The notes: a model not told the origin generated them from the letters alone. Counted from the first letter of the stretch, positions 1-8,424 are shown. The stretch is DNA of 64,000 bases from Pseudochryseolinea flava (GCF_003286915.1 NZ_QMFY01000001.1:744001-808000); one strand, 5' to 3'. Numbers and translations: made by a program.

Positions 1-1
1 T

Positions 2-352
2 AAACTCGTTCAAATTTTGATCGACAATCCAGAACTCAAGATCGAATTGAGCTCTCATACCGATAGTATCGCTTCTGACTCCTACAATTTGGAACTCTCT
101 CAACGCCGCGCGCAGTCAGCTGTTGACTATATTATTCAACGTGGTATCGCACCAGACCGTCTTGTGCCAAAAGGATATGGTGAATCAAAACCTATTGCAA
201 GGAATACAAATCCCGATGGCAGTGATAACGCTGCAGGGCGGCAAAAGAATAGACGTACAGAATTTAAGATCCTTGAGATCAACGCTATTCCAAAGCCAAT
301 TGAAGACGAAGAAGAATTTGATGAGGATAAATATTTCCGTGGCGGTAATTAG
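2..352 (+). CDS. OmpA-family C-terminal domain protein (5' truncated by window edge)
   Basis: The frame is open from the window edge, so only the last ~116 residues are visible. They form an OmpA-like peptidoglycan-binding domain: an LSSHTDS strand-turn, the helix NLELSQRRAQSAVDYI, the segment RLVPKGYGESKPI and the closing NRRTEFKI. The Asp of HTD and the Arg of QRRA match the pair that contacts diaminopimelate in this family. A short acidic tail follows. The protein presumably anchors the outer membrane to peptidoglycan; Bacteroidota often fuse such domains to repeats (e.g. TPR or WD40-like) further upstream, which cannot be seen here. The stop overlaps the end of the convergent SMR gene by four bases. 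Confident for the domain, unknown for the full architecture. Confidence 0.9.
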   Translation, partial: KLVQILIDNPELKIELSSHTDSIASDSYNLELSQRRAQSAVDYIIQRGIAPDRLVPKGYGESKPIARNTNPDGSDNAAGRQKNRRTEFKILEINAIPKPIEDEEEFDEDKYFRGGN

Positions 353-672
353 TGGGGCTTCGACACGAGTTTAAGCCCCAGAATAGACCCGATCAGTAAG
401 ACTAAAAAAAACAGCCGCCAGAAATCTGAGGGCTCTTTAAAGAATACTATTCCGACGACGGCTGTTCCTACTGCCCCGATGCCTGTCCAAACGGCATAAC
501 CGGTTCCCAATGGAATGGTCTGAATCGCTTTGTTCAAGAACACAAAGCTTAAAGTGATGCTCACCAGAAACGCGACTGCCCAGGGTTTGTGTTGAAAGTT
601 GTTTGAAAATTTCAAGCTCGTTGTAAATCCAACTTCAAATAGACCTGCCAGTACCAAGTAGAGCCACGCCAT
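349..672 (-). CDS. sugE: SMR-family exporter, SugE/Gdx (guanidinium) type
   Basis: A 107-residue protein with four predicted membrane helices, the full length of a small multidrug resistance subunit. The essential Glu13 of helix 1 is present (AGLFEVG). The segment PLGTGYAVWTGIGAVG closely follows the SugE/Gdx subgroup rather than the EmrE subgroup. Family knowledge: Gdx proteins are dual-topology dimers in the inner membrane that export guanidinium in exchange for protons. The gene is single and convergent with the OmpA-domain gene. A GC-rich inverted repeat (GGGGCTT at 354-360, AAGCCCC at 373-379) lies inside its 3' end and could help stop transcription, although no U-tract follows. I see no guanidine riboswitch upstream. 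Confidence 0.88.
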   Translation of the reverse strand: MAWLYLVLAGLFEVGFTTSLKFSNNFQHKPWAVAFLVSITLSFVFLNKAIQTIPLGTGYAVWTGIGAVGTAVVGIVFFKEPSDFWRLFFLVLLIGSILGLKLVSKPH

Positions 673-968
673 AATATTCTTATTTGATTGAACGCAAAGT
701 TAATCAACCCATGTCACGGAAATGAAGGCTCTAATGAAGATCTAACGCTTGGGCTAGTTGTCGCCGAAGGTTCGCAATTTTTTAAGGACTGCTTATTTGA
801 GCGTGAACGCATTCAATTTTGGAAAGCTAGGGCCGCAACGTATTTCTCTCAATTTGCAAATGTTCGAATTTCGCTTGCAAATGCCTGTTTTTCATTTTTA
901 ATCTCTTTTTAAAGTGATTCGAGAACGTTGGCATAGTCGTTGCGTTTAGTATAGGAAAGACAACGACT
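673..968. other. Intergenic region with no convincing gene
   Basis: About 300 bases separate the divergent SMR gene and the small secreted protein. A 74-codon TTG-initiated frame (688-912) has no recognisable content and I do not call it. The stretch holds the 9-bp direct repeats at 854-883 and the inverted repeat at 932-971, both described separately. Confidence 0.6.
854..883. repeat. Two 9-bp direct repeats TTGCAAATG, 21 bp apart
   Basis: TTGCAAATG occurs at 854-862 and 875-883, spaced 21 bp, i.e. two helical turns. The first copy lies in the perfect palindrome ATTTGCAAAT (852-861). The pair is about 90 bp upstream of the ATG at 969, where an operator could lie. No regulator can be assigned. 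Confidence 0.4.
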
Positions 969-971
969 ATG
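932..971 (+). promoter_or_regulatory. 11-bp perfect inverted repeat that includes a start codon
   Basis: CATAGTCGTTG (932-942) is the exact reverse complement of CAACGACTATG (961-971), whose last three bases are the ATG at 969. In RNA this would be an 11-bp stem with an 18-nt loop, pairing the start codon. It may be a translational switch or an operator; nothing else supports a choice. Confidence 0.55.
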
Positions 972-1352
972 AGCAGGGTGATAATGATTGTTTGTTTTTC
1001 CTTTCTATTTTTTACAGCAAAAGGGTACGATTCAGGAATCGCTGTTCAAACAGAACACGGCACACCAATACAAGTTTTTGTAAATGGAAAGTTGTATAAC
1101 AAAACGCCAGGAAGTTTTGTACGCGTGCGTGGATCGCAAGGTCTCTATCACGTTGAAGTAAAATTCTTAAACCCTTACACGAAGAAATGGGCCTCGATCA
1201 AACGAGATGTGAAAACACGGAAGGGCTTTGAATTTGTTTACAAGCTCGCGTTTGTAAACAAGAAGCCGGAACTGCGTGAAGTCAGAAAGAATCCTGTTTA
1301 CTCAAAATACTTTTTGAATCCGGCCCTTTACAATTGGCATCCGCGCAGCTAA
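969..1352 (+). CDS. Small secreted protein of unknown function
   Basis: 127 residues. The N-terminus (SRVIMIVCFSFLFFTAKG) reads as a signal peptide. The mature part contains a stretch, VQTEHGTPIQVFVNGKLYN, resembling the short beta-sandwich found at the N-terminus of DUF4476-type Bacteroidota proteins, where a phrase about an external stimulus or text string seems to be displayed as a strand pair; I cannot assign a function. The C-terminus is basic and aromatic (NPVYSKYFLNPALYNWHPRS). The gene is convergent with the membrane protein that follows, with a single-base gap. Its start codon lies within an 11-bp inverted repeat. Confidence 0.65.
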   Translation: MSRVIMIVCFSFLFFTAKGYDSGIAVQTEHGTPIQVFVNGKLYNKTPGSFVRVRGSQGLYHVEVKFLNPYTKKWASIKRDVKTRKGFEFVYKLAFVNKKPELREVRKNPVYSKYFLNPALYNWHPRS

Positions 1353-1646
1353 TTATTGTTTGCGAGATTTTGACGCGATAATAATAGCAGCTACAATTGC
1401 CATGATTGCCCATACTTCAATATCCCAGCAGAATGGCCACCCAATTGACCAGTTGAAAATCCATCCAAAAAGACCACCAATAATGCCGAAGATGGTACCA
1501 AAGATGCCGGTAATTATTCCGAAGAAGCCACCGATTACGCCACCCACGATTCCAAAGGCGCCGCCTACGATACCTATCCAAATAGGGAACGTGAACAATA
1601 AAATTACTACAATCAACAATGGTGATAATGACTTCTTGGCTTCCAT
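1353..1646 (-). CDS. Small glycine-rich membrane protein
   Basis: 97 residues from the ATG at 1646 (MEAKKSLSPLLIVV); a further-upstream start at 1688 would add 14 residues ahead of the first helix and looks less likely. The sequence is a run of Gly/Ile/Phe-rich membrane segments with GG-x-x-G repeats (IVGGAFGIVGGVIGGFFGIITGI), then a Trp-rich turn and a last helix ending in basic residues. This composition recalls LiaI/phage-shock-type or DUF-type envelope membrane proteins, but no family can be named with confidence. The gene is single; a 16-bp palindrome (1709-1724) lies in its promoter region. The antisense frame here is a composition shadow. Confidence 0.6.
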   Translation of the reverse strand: MEAKKSLSPLLIVVILLFTFPIWIGIVGGAFGIVGGVIGGFFGIITGIFGTIFGIIGGLFGWIFNWSIGWPFCWDIEVWAIMAIVAAIIIASKSRKQ

Positions 1647-1708
1647 AAGTATTCTTTTCAATACTGGCCAAGCATTTACAAATGTCATGCAATATTTTAG
1701 AAGTCCAA

Positions 1709-1724
1709 GAATTTGATCAAATTC
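1709..1724. promoter_or_regulatory. 16-bp perfect palindrome, possible operator
   Basis: GAATTTGATCAAATTC is a perfect palindrome with a TTTGATCAAA core, 63 bases upstream of the ATG at 1646. The half-site TTGAT is FNR-like but without the 4-bp spacer of a real FNR site, so a different regulator would be expected. Confidence 0.35.
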
Positions 1725-1801
1725 AAGGTTTTTCTTTAGCCACCTGGTATAAAGTGTTGAATTTTGAACACTGCTCGTTTACAAATCTGAACACTTCGCA
1801 A

Positions 1802-1836
1802 TAAAAAAGGTCAGAAATTATTCCGACCCTTTTATT
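1802..1836 (-). terminator. Terminator of the beta-oxidation operon
   Basis: On the minus strand a stem formed by AAAAGGGTCGGAA and TTTCTGACCTTTTTT (one bulge, one mismatch) ends in a U-run, 20 bases after the acyl-CoA dehydrogenase stop codon. Confidence 0.6.
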
Positions 1837-1855
1837 CAGTTTAGGCTAGTATTTT

Positions 1856-3658
1856 CTAAAAAGGATATTCTCCCTTTTCAATTACATGATTTGCAACTTT
1901 ACGTCTTGCATCTTTCAAATTGTAGGGATCAATCTTAGTGAAGCGCTTCAATCCCATTAACATAAGACGCTGTTCGTCACCTTGAGCAAAAGCATTGATC
2001 GCTTCTCGTCCAGCAGCTGCGCCTTTATTAACTGCGTAGTGTAAGTAGATCATCGCCATTTCCTTTTCGATCCCACATGCTTTCTCACCACGAAGGGCAA
2101 TTAGTTTTTCCACACGCAGAATTACTGACTCAGCGATGTATCCTTCAATTAACATATCGGCCAGATTCATGAGGATTTCCTGTTCTTCCGACAGCTTCAT
2201 CATGAATTTTTGAACGGCTGCTCCTGAGACCATGAGGCCTGCTTTTTTCAAATTGTTCAACGCCTTTTTCTCTTTTACGAAAATGCCTTCTTCTTCAGAT
2301 GCACCAAAATCAGGAATTGCGAGAAGTTCTTTTTGCACGGCCATCGCCGGCGTCATCAAATCCAACTGACCCTTCATCGCACGTTTCAATAACATGTCGA
2401 TCGTAAGAAGTCTGTTAATTTCATTTGTTCCTTCAAAGATTCGATTAATGCGAGCATCACGATATGCACGATCCATCGGACCTTCCGCGGAGAATCCCAT
2501 TCCCCCGTAAATCTGCACACCCTCGTCAACGACGAAATCAAGAACCTCTGAGCCGTGCACTTTTAATATTGCACATTCAATCGCAAATTCTTCAAGCGAT
2601 TTTAACCGTGCTTTTGCAGAATCCATTCCACCAGCAACAAAGGCGTTGTAAGCGTCATCAATATTTTGACCAGCGCGATAGTGTGCTGACTCCGATGCAA
2701 ACACCTTCGTTACCATGTCGGCAATTTTATGTTTGATAGCACCAAACGTAGCGATGGAAGTTCCAAACTGCTTGCGTTCATTAGCGTATCGCGTAGCTAT
2801 TGAAATTGTTTGTTTACTTCCGCCGAGTGCTGCAATGCCGAGTTTGATACGACCGATGTTGAGAATATTCACGGCGATCTTAAAACCATTCTCACGTTCA
2901 CTCAACATGTTTTCCGCAGGAACCTTGCAGTCATTGAAGAAAATCTGACGCGTCGATGACCCTTTGATACCCATCTTCTTCTCCTCCTCATTCATCGTTA
3001 TTCCGCCAAATGACTTTTCAACAATGAATGCGCTGAGGTTTTTGTCGTTTTCAATTTTTGCAAAAACAACATAAATGTCTGCAAAACCGCCATTGGTTAT
3101 CCACATCTTTTGCCCATTCAAAATGTAGTGCTTGCCATCCGCTGTTGGCATCGCCTTCGTCTTACCGGAATTAGCGTCAGATCCTGAATCCGGTTCGGTT
3201 AAGCAATAGGCTGCTTTCCATTCTCCGGTAGCTAGTTTCGGGATGTACTTCTTTTTTTGTTCTTCATTTCCGTAATACAAAATTGGAAGTGTTCCGATAC
3301 CAGTATGAGCAGAGAGCGCAACAGCTACAGAATGGCCGGCACCAATAACCTCTGCAACAAGCATTGTCGTGTTGAAATCCATTCCGAATCCCCCCAGTTC
3401 CGCTGGTACGGATGTTCCCAATAAACCAAGTTCGCCAGCTTTGTCAAGAATTGATGGCATCAGCTTGGGATCCTTCATCGAATCAATTTCGTCGAGTCGT
3501 GGCCATACTTCTTTTGCAAGGAAATCCTTACACTGTTGCATGATCATCCGTTGTTCCTCGTTGAATTCTTCTGGAATAAAAATTTCCTGTGCCTTTGTTT
3601 CGCGGATGAGAAATTCTCCACCCTTGATCGCTTTGTTGGTTTCAACTGTCGTGCTCAT
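1856..3658 (-). CDS. fadE: Acyl-CoA dehydrogenase, long (VLCAD-like) form
   Basis: A 600-residue acyl-CoA dehydrogenase: FAD-dependent alpha,beta-oxidation of acyl-CoA, first step of beta-oxidation. Visible are the N-terminal helical domain, the YCLTEPDSGSD signature, the KMWITNGGFAD beta domain, ERKQFG, and the YRDARINRIFEGTNEINR segment with the catalytic Glu of EGT. A ~170-residue C-terminal extension after the catalytic core matches the VLCAD/ACAD9-like arrangement, not the ~380-residue short enzymes. It is the last gene of marR-fadB-fadA-fadE, 67 bases after the thiolase start, and is followed by a terminator. Substrate length is an inference. Electron transfer partners (ETF) are not in the window. 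Confidence 0.93.
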   Translation of the reverse strand: MSTTVETNKAIKGGEFLIRETKAQEIFIPEEFNEEQRMIMQQCKDFLAKEVWPRLDEIDSMKDPKLMPSILDKAGELGLLGTSVPAELGGFGMDFNTTMLVAEVIGAGHSVAVALSAHTGIGTLPILYYGNEEQKKKYIPKLATGEWKAAYCLTEPDSGSDANSGKTKAMPTADGKHYILNGQKMWITNGGFADIYVVFAKIENDKNLSAFIVEKSFGGITMNEEEKKMGIKGSSTRQIFFNDCKVPAENMLSERENGFKIAVNILNIGRIKLGIAALGGSKQTISIATRYANERKQFGTSIATFGAIKHKIADMVTKVFASESAHYRAGQNIDDAYNAFVAGGMDSAKARLKSLEEFAIECAILKVHGSEVLDFVVDEGVQIYGGMGFSAEGPMDRAYRDARINRIFEGTNEINRLLTIDMLLKRAMKGQLDLMTPAMAVQKELLAIPDFGASEEEGIFVKEKKALNNLKKAGLMVSGAAVQKFMMKLSEEQEILMNLADMLIEGYIAESVILRVEKLIALRGEKACGIEKEMAMIYLHYAVNKGAAAGREAINAFAQGDEQRLMLMGLKRFTKIDPYNLKDARRKVANHVIEKGEYPF

Positions 3659-3725
3659 AGTCAGTCAATTTTTTTTAAGATGTCGATCGTGAAATTCAGA
3701 CATCGTGATTTAGTTATTGGAAGAA

Positions 3726-4901
3726 TTAGTTCAATAGTTCGTAGATGCCAGCTACACCCTGGCCACCGCCAACGCACGCCGTTACCAAGCCATATTTTTT
3801 GTTACGGCGCCTTAGCTCGTTTAGAAGTGTCAGCGACAAACGTGCACCGGAACTTCCGAGTGGGTGGCCCATCGCAATAGCGCCGCCGTTCACGTTCAGT
3901 ATTTCAGGATTAATATTTAGGTCCCTCACGACGGCGAGTGACTGTGCGGCGAATGCTTCGTTCAGTTCCACCAAGTCCAGATCGCTCATTTTCAAACCAG
4001 CCTTCGCTAATGCTTTGGGAACGGCTGCTACCGGACCAATCCCCATAATTCTTGGATCGACACCCGCAACGGCATAACTCATCATTCTCGCGATCGGTTT
4101 CAAGTTAAGCTGTTTCACGAGTCGCTCACTCATTACAACTGCGAACGCCGCGCCGTCATTCGTTGGCGAGGAATTTCCTGCAGTGACAGATCCGCCCAAA
4201 GCGAATACGGGTTTTAATTTTGAAAGCGCTTCAATTGTGGTATCCGGACGCGGACCTTCGTCAGTATCAACTACCGACTCTTTCGTTTTCTTCTTTCCAC
4301 TTTCATCAACAAATATTTCTTTCACTGTGATGGGATGGATCTCTTCTTTAAAAATGCCCTGCTGTTGTGCTTTGATTGCACGCATGTGTGACTCATACGC
4401 AAACTTGTCTTGCTCTTCGCGTGAGATCTTATATTGTTTTGCAATTTCTTCCGCCGTTAGACCCATACTGGTATAATAGGTCGGGTTATCTTTTGCGATA
4501 TTATAATTCAACGCTGTTTTCCAGCCCATCACGGGAACTAATGACATCGATTCTGTTCCCCCGGCAATGATGCAATCAGCCATACCTGCTTGAATCTTTG
4601 CTGACGCGATATGAATTGCTTCAACACCAGAACCACAATAGCGGTTGATGACCATACCAGCGTTATCAATTCCCAAAGCCATCAAGGCGATGATGCGCCC
4701 CATTTGCATTCCTTGCTCCGCTTCCTGAACAGCGTTACCGACAATGAGATCATCGACCATTTTGTTCTCGAGTCCAGGAACAGATGCCACTAACGCTTTG
4801 ATAATTTCCGTTGCAAAATCATCGGGGCGGGTAAATCGAAATCCACCTTTCTTGGCCCGTGTATTTGCAGTCCTTTTTGCTGCGACAATGTATGCGTCCA
4901 T
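3726..4901 (-). CDS. fadA: Acetyl-CoA C-acyltransferase (beta-ketothiolase)
   Basis: 391 residues, normal thiolase length. The three catalytic residues are present: Cys89 in NRYCGSGVEAI, His346 in GHPLGSSGAR and Cys376 in TACVGGGQG. It cleaves 3-ketoacyl-CoA with CoA to acetyl-CoA and a shortened acyl-CoA, last step of the cycle. The gene starts three bases after the stop of the multifunctional hydratase/dehydrogenase gene, so the two are almost certainly co-translated; together they would form the trifunctional-type complex. Sequence alone does not distinguish a degradative thiolase from a biosynthetic acetoacetyl-CoA thiolase, but the neighbours argue for fatty acid degradation. Confidence 0.95.
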   Translation of the reverse strand: MDAYIVAAKRTANTRAKKGGFRFTRPDDFATEIIKALVASVPGLENKMVDDLIVGNAVQEAEQGMQMGRIIALMALGIDNAGMVINRYCGSGVEAIHIASAKIQAGMADCIIAGGTESMSLVPVMGWKTALNYNIAKDNPTYYTSMGLTAEEIAKQYKISREEQDKFAYESHMRAIKAQQQGIFKEEIHPITVKEIFVDESGKKKTKESVVDTDEGPRPDTTIEALSKLKPVFALGGSVTAGNSSPTNDGAAFAVVMSERLVKQLNLKPIARMMSYAVAGVDPRIMGIGPVAAVPKALAKAGLKMSDLDLVELNEAFAAQSLAVVRDLNINPEILNVNGGAIAMGHPLGSSGARLSLTLLNELRRRNKKYGLVTACVGGGQGVAGIYELLN

Positions 4902-4904
4902 AGT

Positions 4905-7304
4905 TTAATTTCTTAAAGGTTTACCGCCTGTTAATATTGATTGAATTCGTTCAAGAGTTTTTCTTTCACCTGTCAATGAGACAAATGCTTCGCGTTCGAG
5001 ATCCAACAGATATTGCTCACTTACTTCTTGAGGTGACGTGAGATCGCCACCACACATTACGTTAGCAATCCATCGCGCGATTTTCATATCGTGATCGCTT
5101 ATGTAATTACCCATCCGCATACCGTTGATACCGGCCATAAACAAGGCCATACCAGAACGACCTTGCACCTTTATATTTTTTGCGGGTACGGGCATCGTGT
5201 AACCAGCATCATATAAGTCCAGCACTGCCGCTTTTGCATCTAAAATTTGTCTGTCCTTATTGATCGATATTCTGTCTTTGTCTCGCAGTACGCCCATTTC
5301 ACGCGCCTCTTCTGCTGACAATGCTACTTTGGCTGTCGCGATATTCATGAAAGCGTTTTGTAATGCATTCAACTCAACGTCTCCTTCTTGAATAGCATCG
5401 CTTACCCTTTTTGCAAATTCTTTTGTACCACCGCCCCCAGGAATAAGACCAACTCCAACTTCAACCAGACCGATATATGTTTCAGCCGCAGCTTGTGCGA
5501 TGTCGGCGTGCAATGTCATTTCACAGCCACCGCCTAATGTTCTACCCTGTGGACATACGACTACTGGCGATGATGAGTAACGAATTCTCATGACGGAATT
5601 CTGAAACTGTCGAACCATGAAATCAATCTCATCGTATTCTTGTTCAATCGCAAACATAAAGACGAGACCAAGGTTTGCACCCAAAGAAAAATCAGCTCCT
5701 TGGTGACCGACTACCAAACCTTTGAAATCTTTTTCCGAAAGATCAATTGCTTTGTTGAGACCTTCGATAACGGAGCTTCCAAGGGTGTAACTTTTACTAT
5801 GCCAAGAAAAGTTGATGACGCCATCACCAATGTCAGTGATTTTTGATTCGGCATTTTTCCAAACAACGTTGTCGGAGAGATTCTCAAGGATGATAAATGC
5901 GTCTTTACCCGGAATCGTCTTATACGATTTACTGCCAACATCATAAAACTTCCGCTGACCAGCTTCTACTTTGTAAAATGATTTGTGTCCAGCGGCGATC
6001 ATATCATAAACCCATTGATTGGGTTTATATCCCGCGGCCTCCATTGCTTGAACCGTTTTATCTACACCGACAGCATCCCATGTTTGAAACGGACCAAGCT
6101 CCCATCCGAAGCCTGCGCATATAGCGTCGTCGATTTTATAAAGTTCATCTGCTATTTCTGGAATTCGATTGGATACGTATTTGAAGAGCCCGTAAAAAGA
6201 ATCGCGATAAAAATCGCCGGCTTTGTCTTTGCCGCTAAGCAAAATTTTGAAACGATCTTTAAGATTTTCGATCGTCTTCGTTGTTTCAAGCGTTGCAAAT
6301 TTCGCTTTCGCCTTTGGTTTGTATTCGAACGATTTAAGATCGAGTGTTAGGATTTCTGTCTCTCCTTTTGCGTTCTTCGATTTCTTATAAAATCCTTGTC
6401 CTGTTTTATCGCCAAGCCATTTGTTCTGTTCAAGTTTTCCTATTTCAGCAGGAAGCTTAAACATGTCACGACCTTCATCGTTAGGCAGACCGTTGTACAA
6501 ATTTGTTGCTACTTTGATAAGTGTGTCAAGACCAACTAGATCCGATGTTCTAAAAGTCGCGGATTTTGGTCTTCCAATCACAGGGCCTGTGAGTTTATCG
6601 ACCTCATCAATGTTGAGATCCAATTTGCGCATCGAATCAACTACCTTCATGATGGCATAAATTCCAACGCGGTTGGCGATGAATGCTGGCGTGTCTTTAC
6701 AAAGCACCGTAGTCTTGCCAAGATATAAGTCGCCATACTCCATCAAGAATTTTTGTATTTCAGGATCGGTGTCTGGTGTTGGAATAATCTCCAATAATTT
6801 CAGGTAACGTGGCGGGTTAAAAAAGTGCGTACCACAAAAATGCTTTTTAAAATCATCGCTTCTTCCTTCGGCCATTAAATGAATGGGAATTCCAGAAGTG
6901 TTTGACGTGATAAGCGTTCCTGGTTTGCGAAATTTTTCTACTTGCTCATAAACTTTTTTCTTGATGTCGAGATTTTCTACTACCACCTCGATTGTCCAAT
7001 CGTAATCTTTGATGCGATTCATGTCGTCGTCAAAATTGCCGGTTGTGATCCGCGACAAAAACTTTTTGCTGTAGATAGGCCCAGGGCTTGACTTCACGGA
7101 ACGATCTAGCGAACCATTTACGATTCTGTTCTTAACAGCTTTGTGATCTAACGACAGACCTTTTGCTTTTTCTTCATCGGTCAATTCTTTTGGCGCGATA
7201 TCCAGCAGTAGCACTTGACATCCGATGTTAGCAAAATGACAGGCAATGGCGGAACCCATGACTCCTGATCCTAGTACGGCAACTTTGCGGATTGAACGTT
7301 TCAT
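4905..7304 (-). CDS. fadB: 3-hydroxyacyl-CoA dehydrogenase / enoyl-CoA hydratase fusion
   Basis: 799 residues. The N-terminal Rossmann fold has the NAD motif VAVLGSGVMGSAIA; the 3-hydroxyacyl-CoA dehydrogenase part runs to ~residue 470 (HFFNPPRYLKLLEIIP, DTPAFIANRVG). The C-terminal ~250 residues are an enoyl-CoA hydratase with the oxyanion segments GADFSLGANLGL and GRTLGGGCEM and the Glu of VEVGVGLIPGGGG. This dehydrogenase-first order is that of Bacillus FadN, the reverse of E. coli FadB. It performs steps two and three of beta-oxidation. The gene follows the MarR regulator by 48 bases and precedes the thiolase by three. A short split repeat (GCTC, 8 bp, GAGC at 7325-7340) lies between regulator and this gene. 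Confident. Confidence 0.95.
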   Translation of the reverse strand: MKRSIRKVAVLGSGVMGSAIACHFANIGCQVLLLDIAPKELTDEEKAKGLSLDHKAVKNRIVNGSLDRSVKSSPGPIYSKKFLSRITTGNFDDDMNRIKDYDWTIEVVVENLDIKKKVYEQVEKFRKPGTLITSNTSGIPIHLMAEGRSDDFKKHFCGTHFFNPPRYLKLLEIIPTPDTDPEIQKFLMEYGDLYLGKTTVLCKDTPAFIANRVGIYAIMKVVDSMRKLDLNIDEVDKLTGPVIGRPKSATFRTSDLVGLDTLIKVATNLYNGLPNDEGRDMFKLPAEIGKLEQNKWLGDKTGQGFYKKSKNAKGETEILTLDLKSFEYKPKAKAKFATLETTKTIENLKDRFKILLSGKDKAGDFYRDSFYGLFKYVSNRIPEIADELYKIDDAICAGFGWELGPFQTWDAVGVDKTVQAMEAAGYKPNQWVYDMIAAGHKSFYKVEAGQRKFYDVGSKSYKTIPGKDAFIILENLSDNVVWKNAESKITDIGDGVINFSWHSKSYTLGSSVIEGLNKAIDLSEKDFKGLVVGHQGADFSLGANLGLVFMFAIEQEYDEIDFMVRQFQNSVMRIRYSSSPVVVCPQGRTLGGGCEMTLHADIAQAAAETYIGLVEVGVGLIPGGGGTKEFAKRVSDAIQEGDVELNALQNAFMNIATAKVALSAEEAREMGVLRDKDRISINKDRQILDAKAAVLDLYDAGYTMPVPAKNIKVQGRSGMALFMAGINGMRMGNYISDHDMKIARWIANVMCGGDLTSPQEVSEQYLLDLEREAFVSLTGERKTLERIQSILTGGKPLRN

Positions 7305-7352
7305 AATTTTTATTTTGATACATCGCTCGAATTCATGAGCAACACTGAAATT

Positions 7353-7796
7353 TTATTCCGGCTTTTCGTAAATATTTCGATCAATAATTGAATTAATCTT
7401 CCGAAGCACTTCAAAAAATACGTTGATCTTGCTCTCCGGAATCTCTTGACGCACCACTTCATTAAAGCGCAAAACCGTGTCTCTTGCTTTTTCTTTTTTT
7501 TGTTTTCCTTCTTTCGTTAAAAGAATTCGGACCGAGCGCTTATCATTCTTATCAGCTTGGCGATAAATCAATTCCTTTTCCTCCATCGACTTTAGTAATC
7601 GCGTAAGGCTTCTTGCCTCGAGACCCATCAGCGGAGCAATTTTTGTCGCTGGTGTTCCTTCTTCTGAATTAATGTTAAGGAGGACGAAACCCATTGACAT
7701 CGTCGCGTCGTATTTTAACGCTTGCTGGTTGTACATCCTAGCGATGCCATGCCACGCTGTCTTGATATTATGATCGACGGTTTCTTCTCTCCGCAT
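7353..7796 (-). CDS. MarR-family transcriptional regulator of the beta-oxidation operon
   Basis: 147 residues with a winged helix: recognition region TKIAPLMGLEARSLTRLLKSMEE and wing KNDKRSVRILLTKEGK, where DxRS(V)R is the conserved MarR wing. Helical arms flank it for dimerisation. It is the first gene of the operon marR-fadB-fadA-fadE and probably represses it, perhaps responding to acyl-CoA, but ligand and operator are inference. The start ATG gives the usual MarR length. The 150-bp divergent region to the MOSC gene contains a TGCATGCA palindrome (7838-7845) that might be part of an operator. Confidence 0.88.
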   Translation of the reverse strand: MRREETVDHNIKTAWHGIARMYNQQALKYDATMSMGFVLLNINSEEGTPATKIAPLMGLEARSLTRLLKSMEEKELIYRQADKNDKRSVRILLTKEGKQKKEKARDTVLRFNEVVRQEIPESKINVFFEVLRKINSIIDRNIYEKPE

Positions 7797-7947
7797 ACGT
7801 TTTCGATTGGAGTAGACGAAGGTAAAAAAAAATGTTATGCATGCAGAGTATCGGCAGCTTTTTTTTTGGAAGGCGATTTTGCCCTAATTCAGCCAATTTT
7901 TGAAGACATGGCCTGATAATTTTAAGTTAAATGATTTTTTCGACTTC

Positions 7948-8424
7948 ATGATAATGAAAGAACTATTTGCTCAATTCAAACAAAACGGAGTCGTTCAATG
8001 GCTTGGTGTAAGAAGAAAAAGAAAGGAACCGATGTCGATAATCGATCAAGTTCATTTTATGGAAGATGTCGGCATTGACGGAGACCGTTACAAAAGCAAT
8101 GGGGTTCGGCAAGTAACAATCATTCAGCGCGAACATTTGGATGCCGTTGCTTCGTTTTTGTCTATCGAGTCGCTCGATCCGAGTCTTGTCAGAAGAAATG
8201 TAGTTGTAGAAGGAATAAACCTGCTCGCGCTTAAAGGAAAACGTTTTACTATGGGCGAAGCGATATTGGAGTACACTGGCGAGTGTCATCCTTGTTCAAG
8301 AATGGAAGAAGCTTTAGGAGTTGGTGGTTATAATGCCATGCGAGGACATGGTGGAATTACCGCCCGCATAATAAAAAGTGGTCGTGTAAAGATTGGCGAT
8401 GGTGTTTCTGTAACCGGCGATTAA
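7948..8424 (+). CDS. MOSC domain-containing protein
   Basis: About 158 residues from the ATG at 7948; an upstream TTG at 7900 would add 16 unlike residues. The domain shows the MOSC pattern: GIDGDRY near the start, RQVTIIQREHLDAV, RRNVVVEGINLLALKGKRFTMGEAILEYTG, then GECHPCSRMEEALG with the conserved Cys, and GHGGITARIIKSGRVKIGDGV. MOSC domains carry sulfur or bind molybdenum-cofactor thiols; the single-domain forms are of unsettled function. It is divergent from the MarR operon and its stop overlaps the TPR gene's stop tail to tail by four bases. Confidence 0.87.
   Translation: MIMKELFAQFKQNGVVQWLGVRRKRKEPMSIIDQVHFMEDVGIDGDRYKSNGVRQVTIIQREHLDAVASFLSIESLDPSLVRRNVVVEGINLLALKGKRFTMGEAILEYTGECHPCSRMEEALGVGGYNAMRGHGGITARIIKSGRVKIGDGVSVTGD

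Noticed and set aside
349-672. Quaternary-ammonium (EmrE/Qac) efflux pump
   Set aside because: The GYAVWTGIGAVG segment fits the SugE/Gdx subgroup better.
688-912. 74-codon frame upstream of the secreted protein
   Set aside because: TTG start, no conserved pattern, and it overlaps the likely promoter region of the SMR gene.
1360-1716. 118-codon frame antisense to the small membrane protein
   Set aside because: It is a Pro/Lys-rich composition shadow of the Gly/Phe-rich minus-strand gene; the minus frame has clear membrane segments and a good start.
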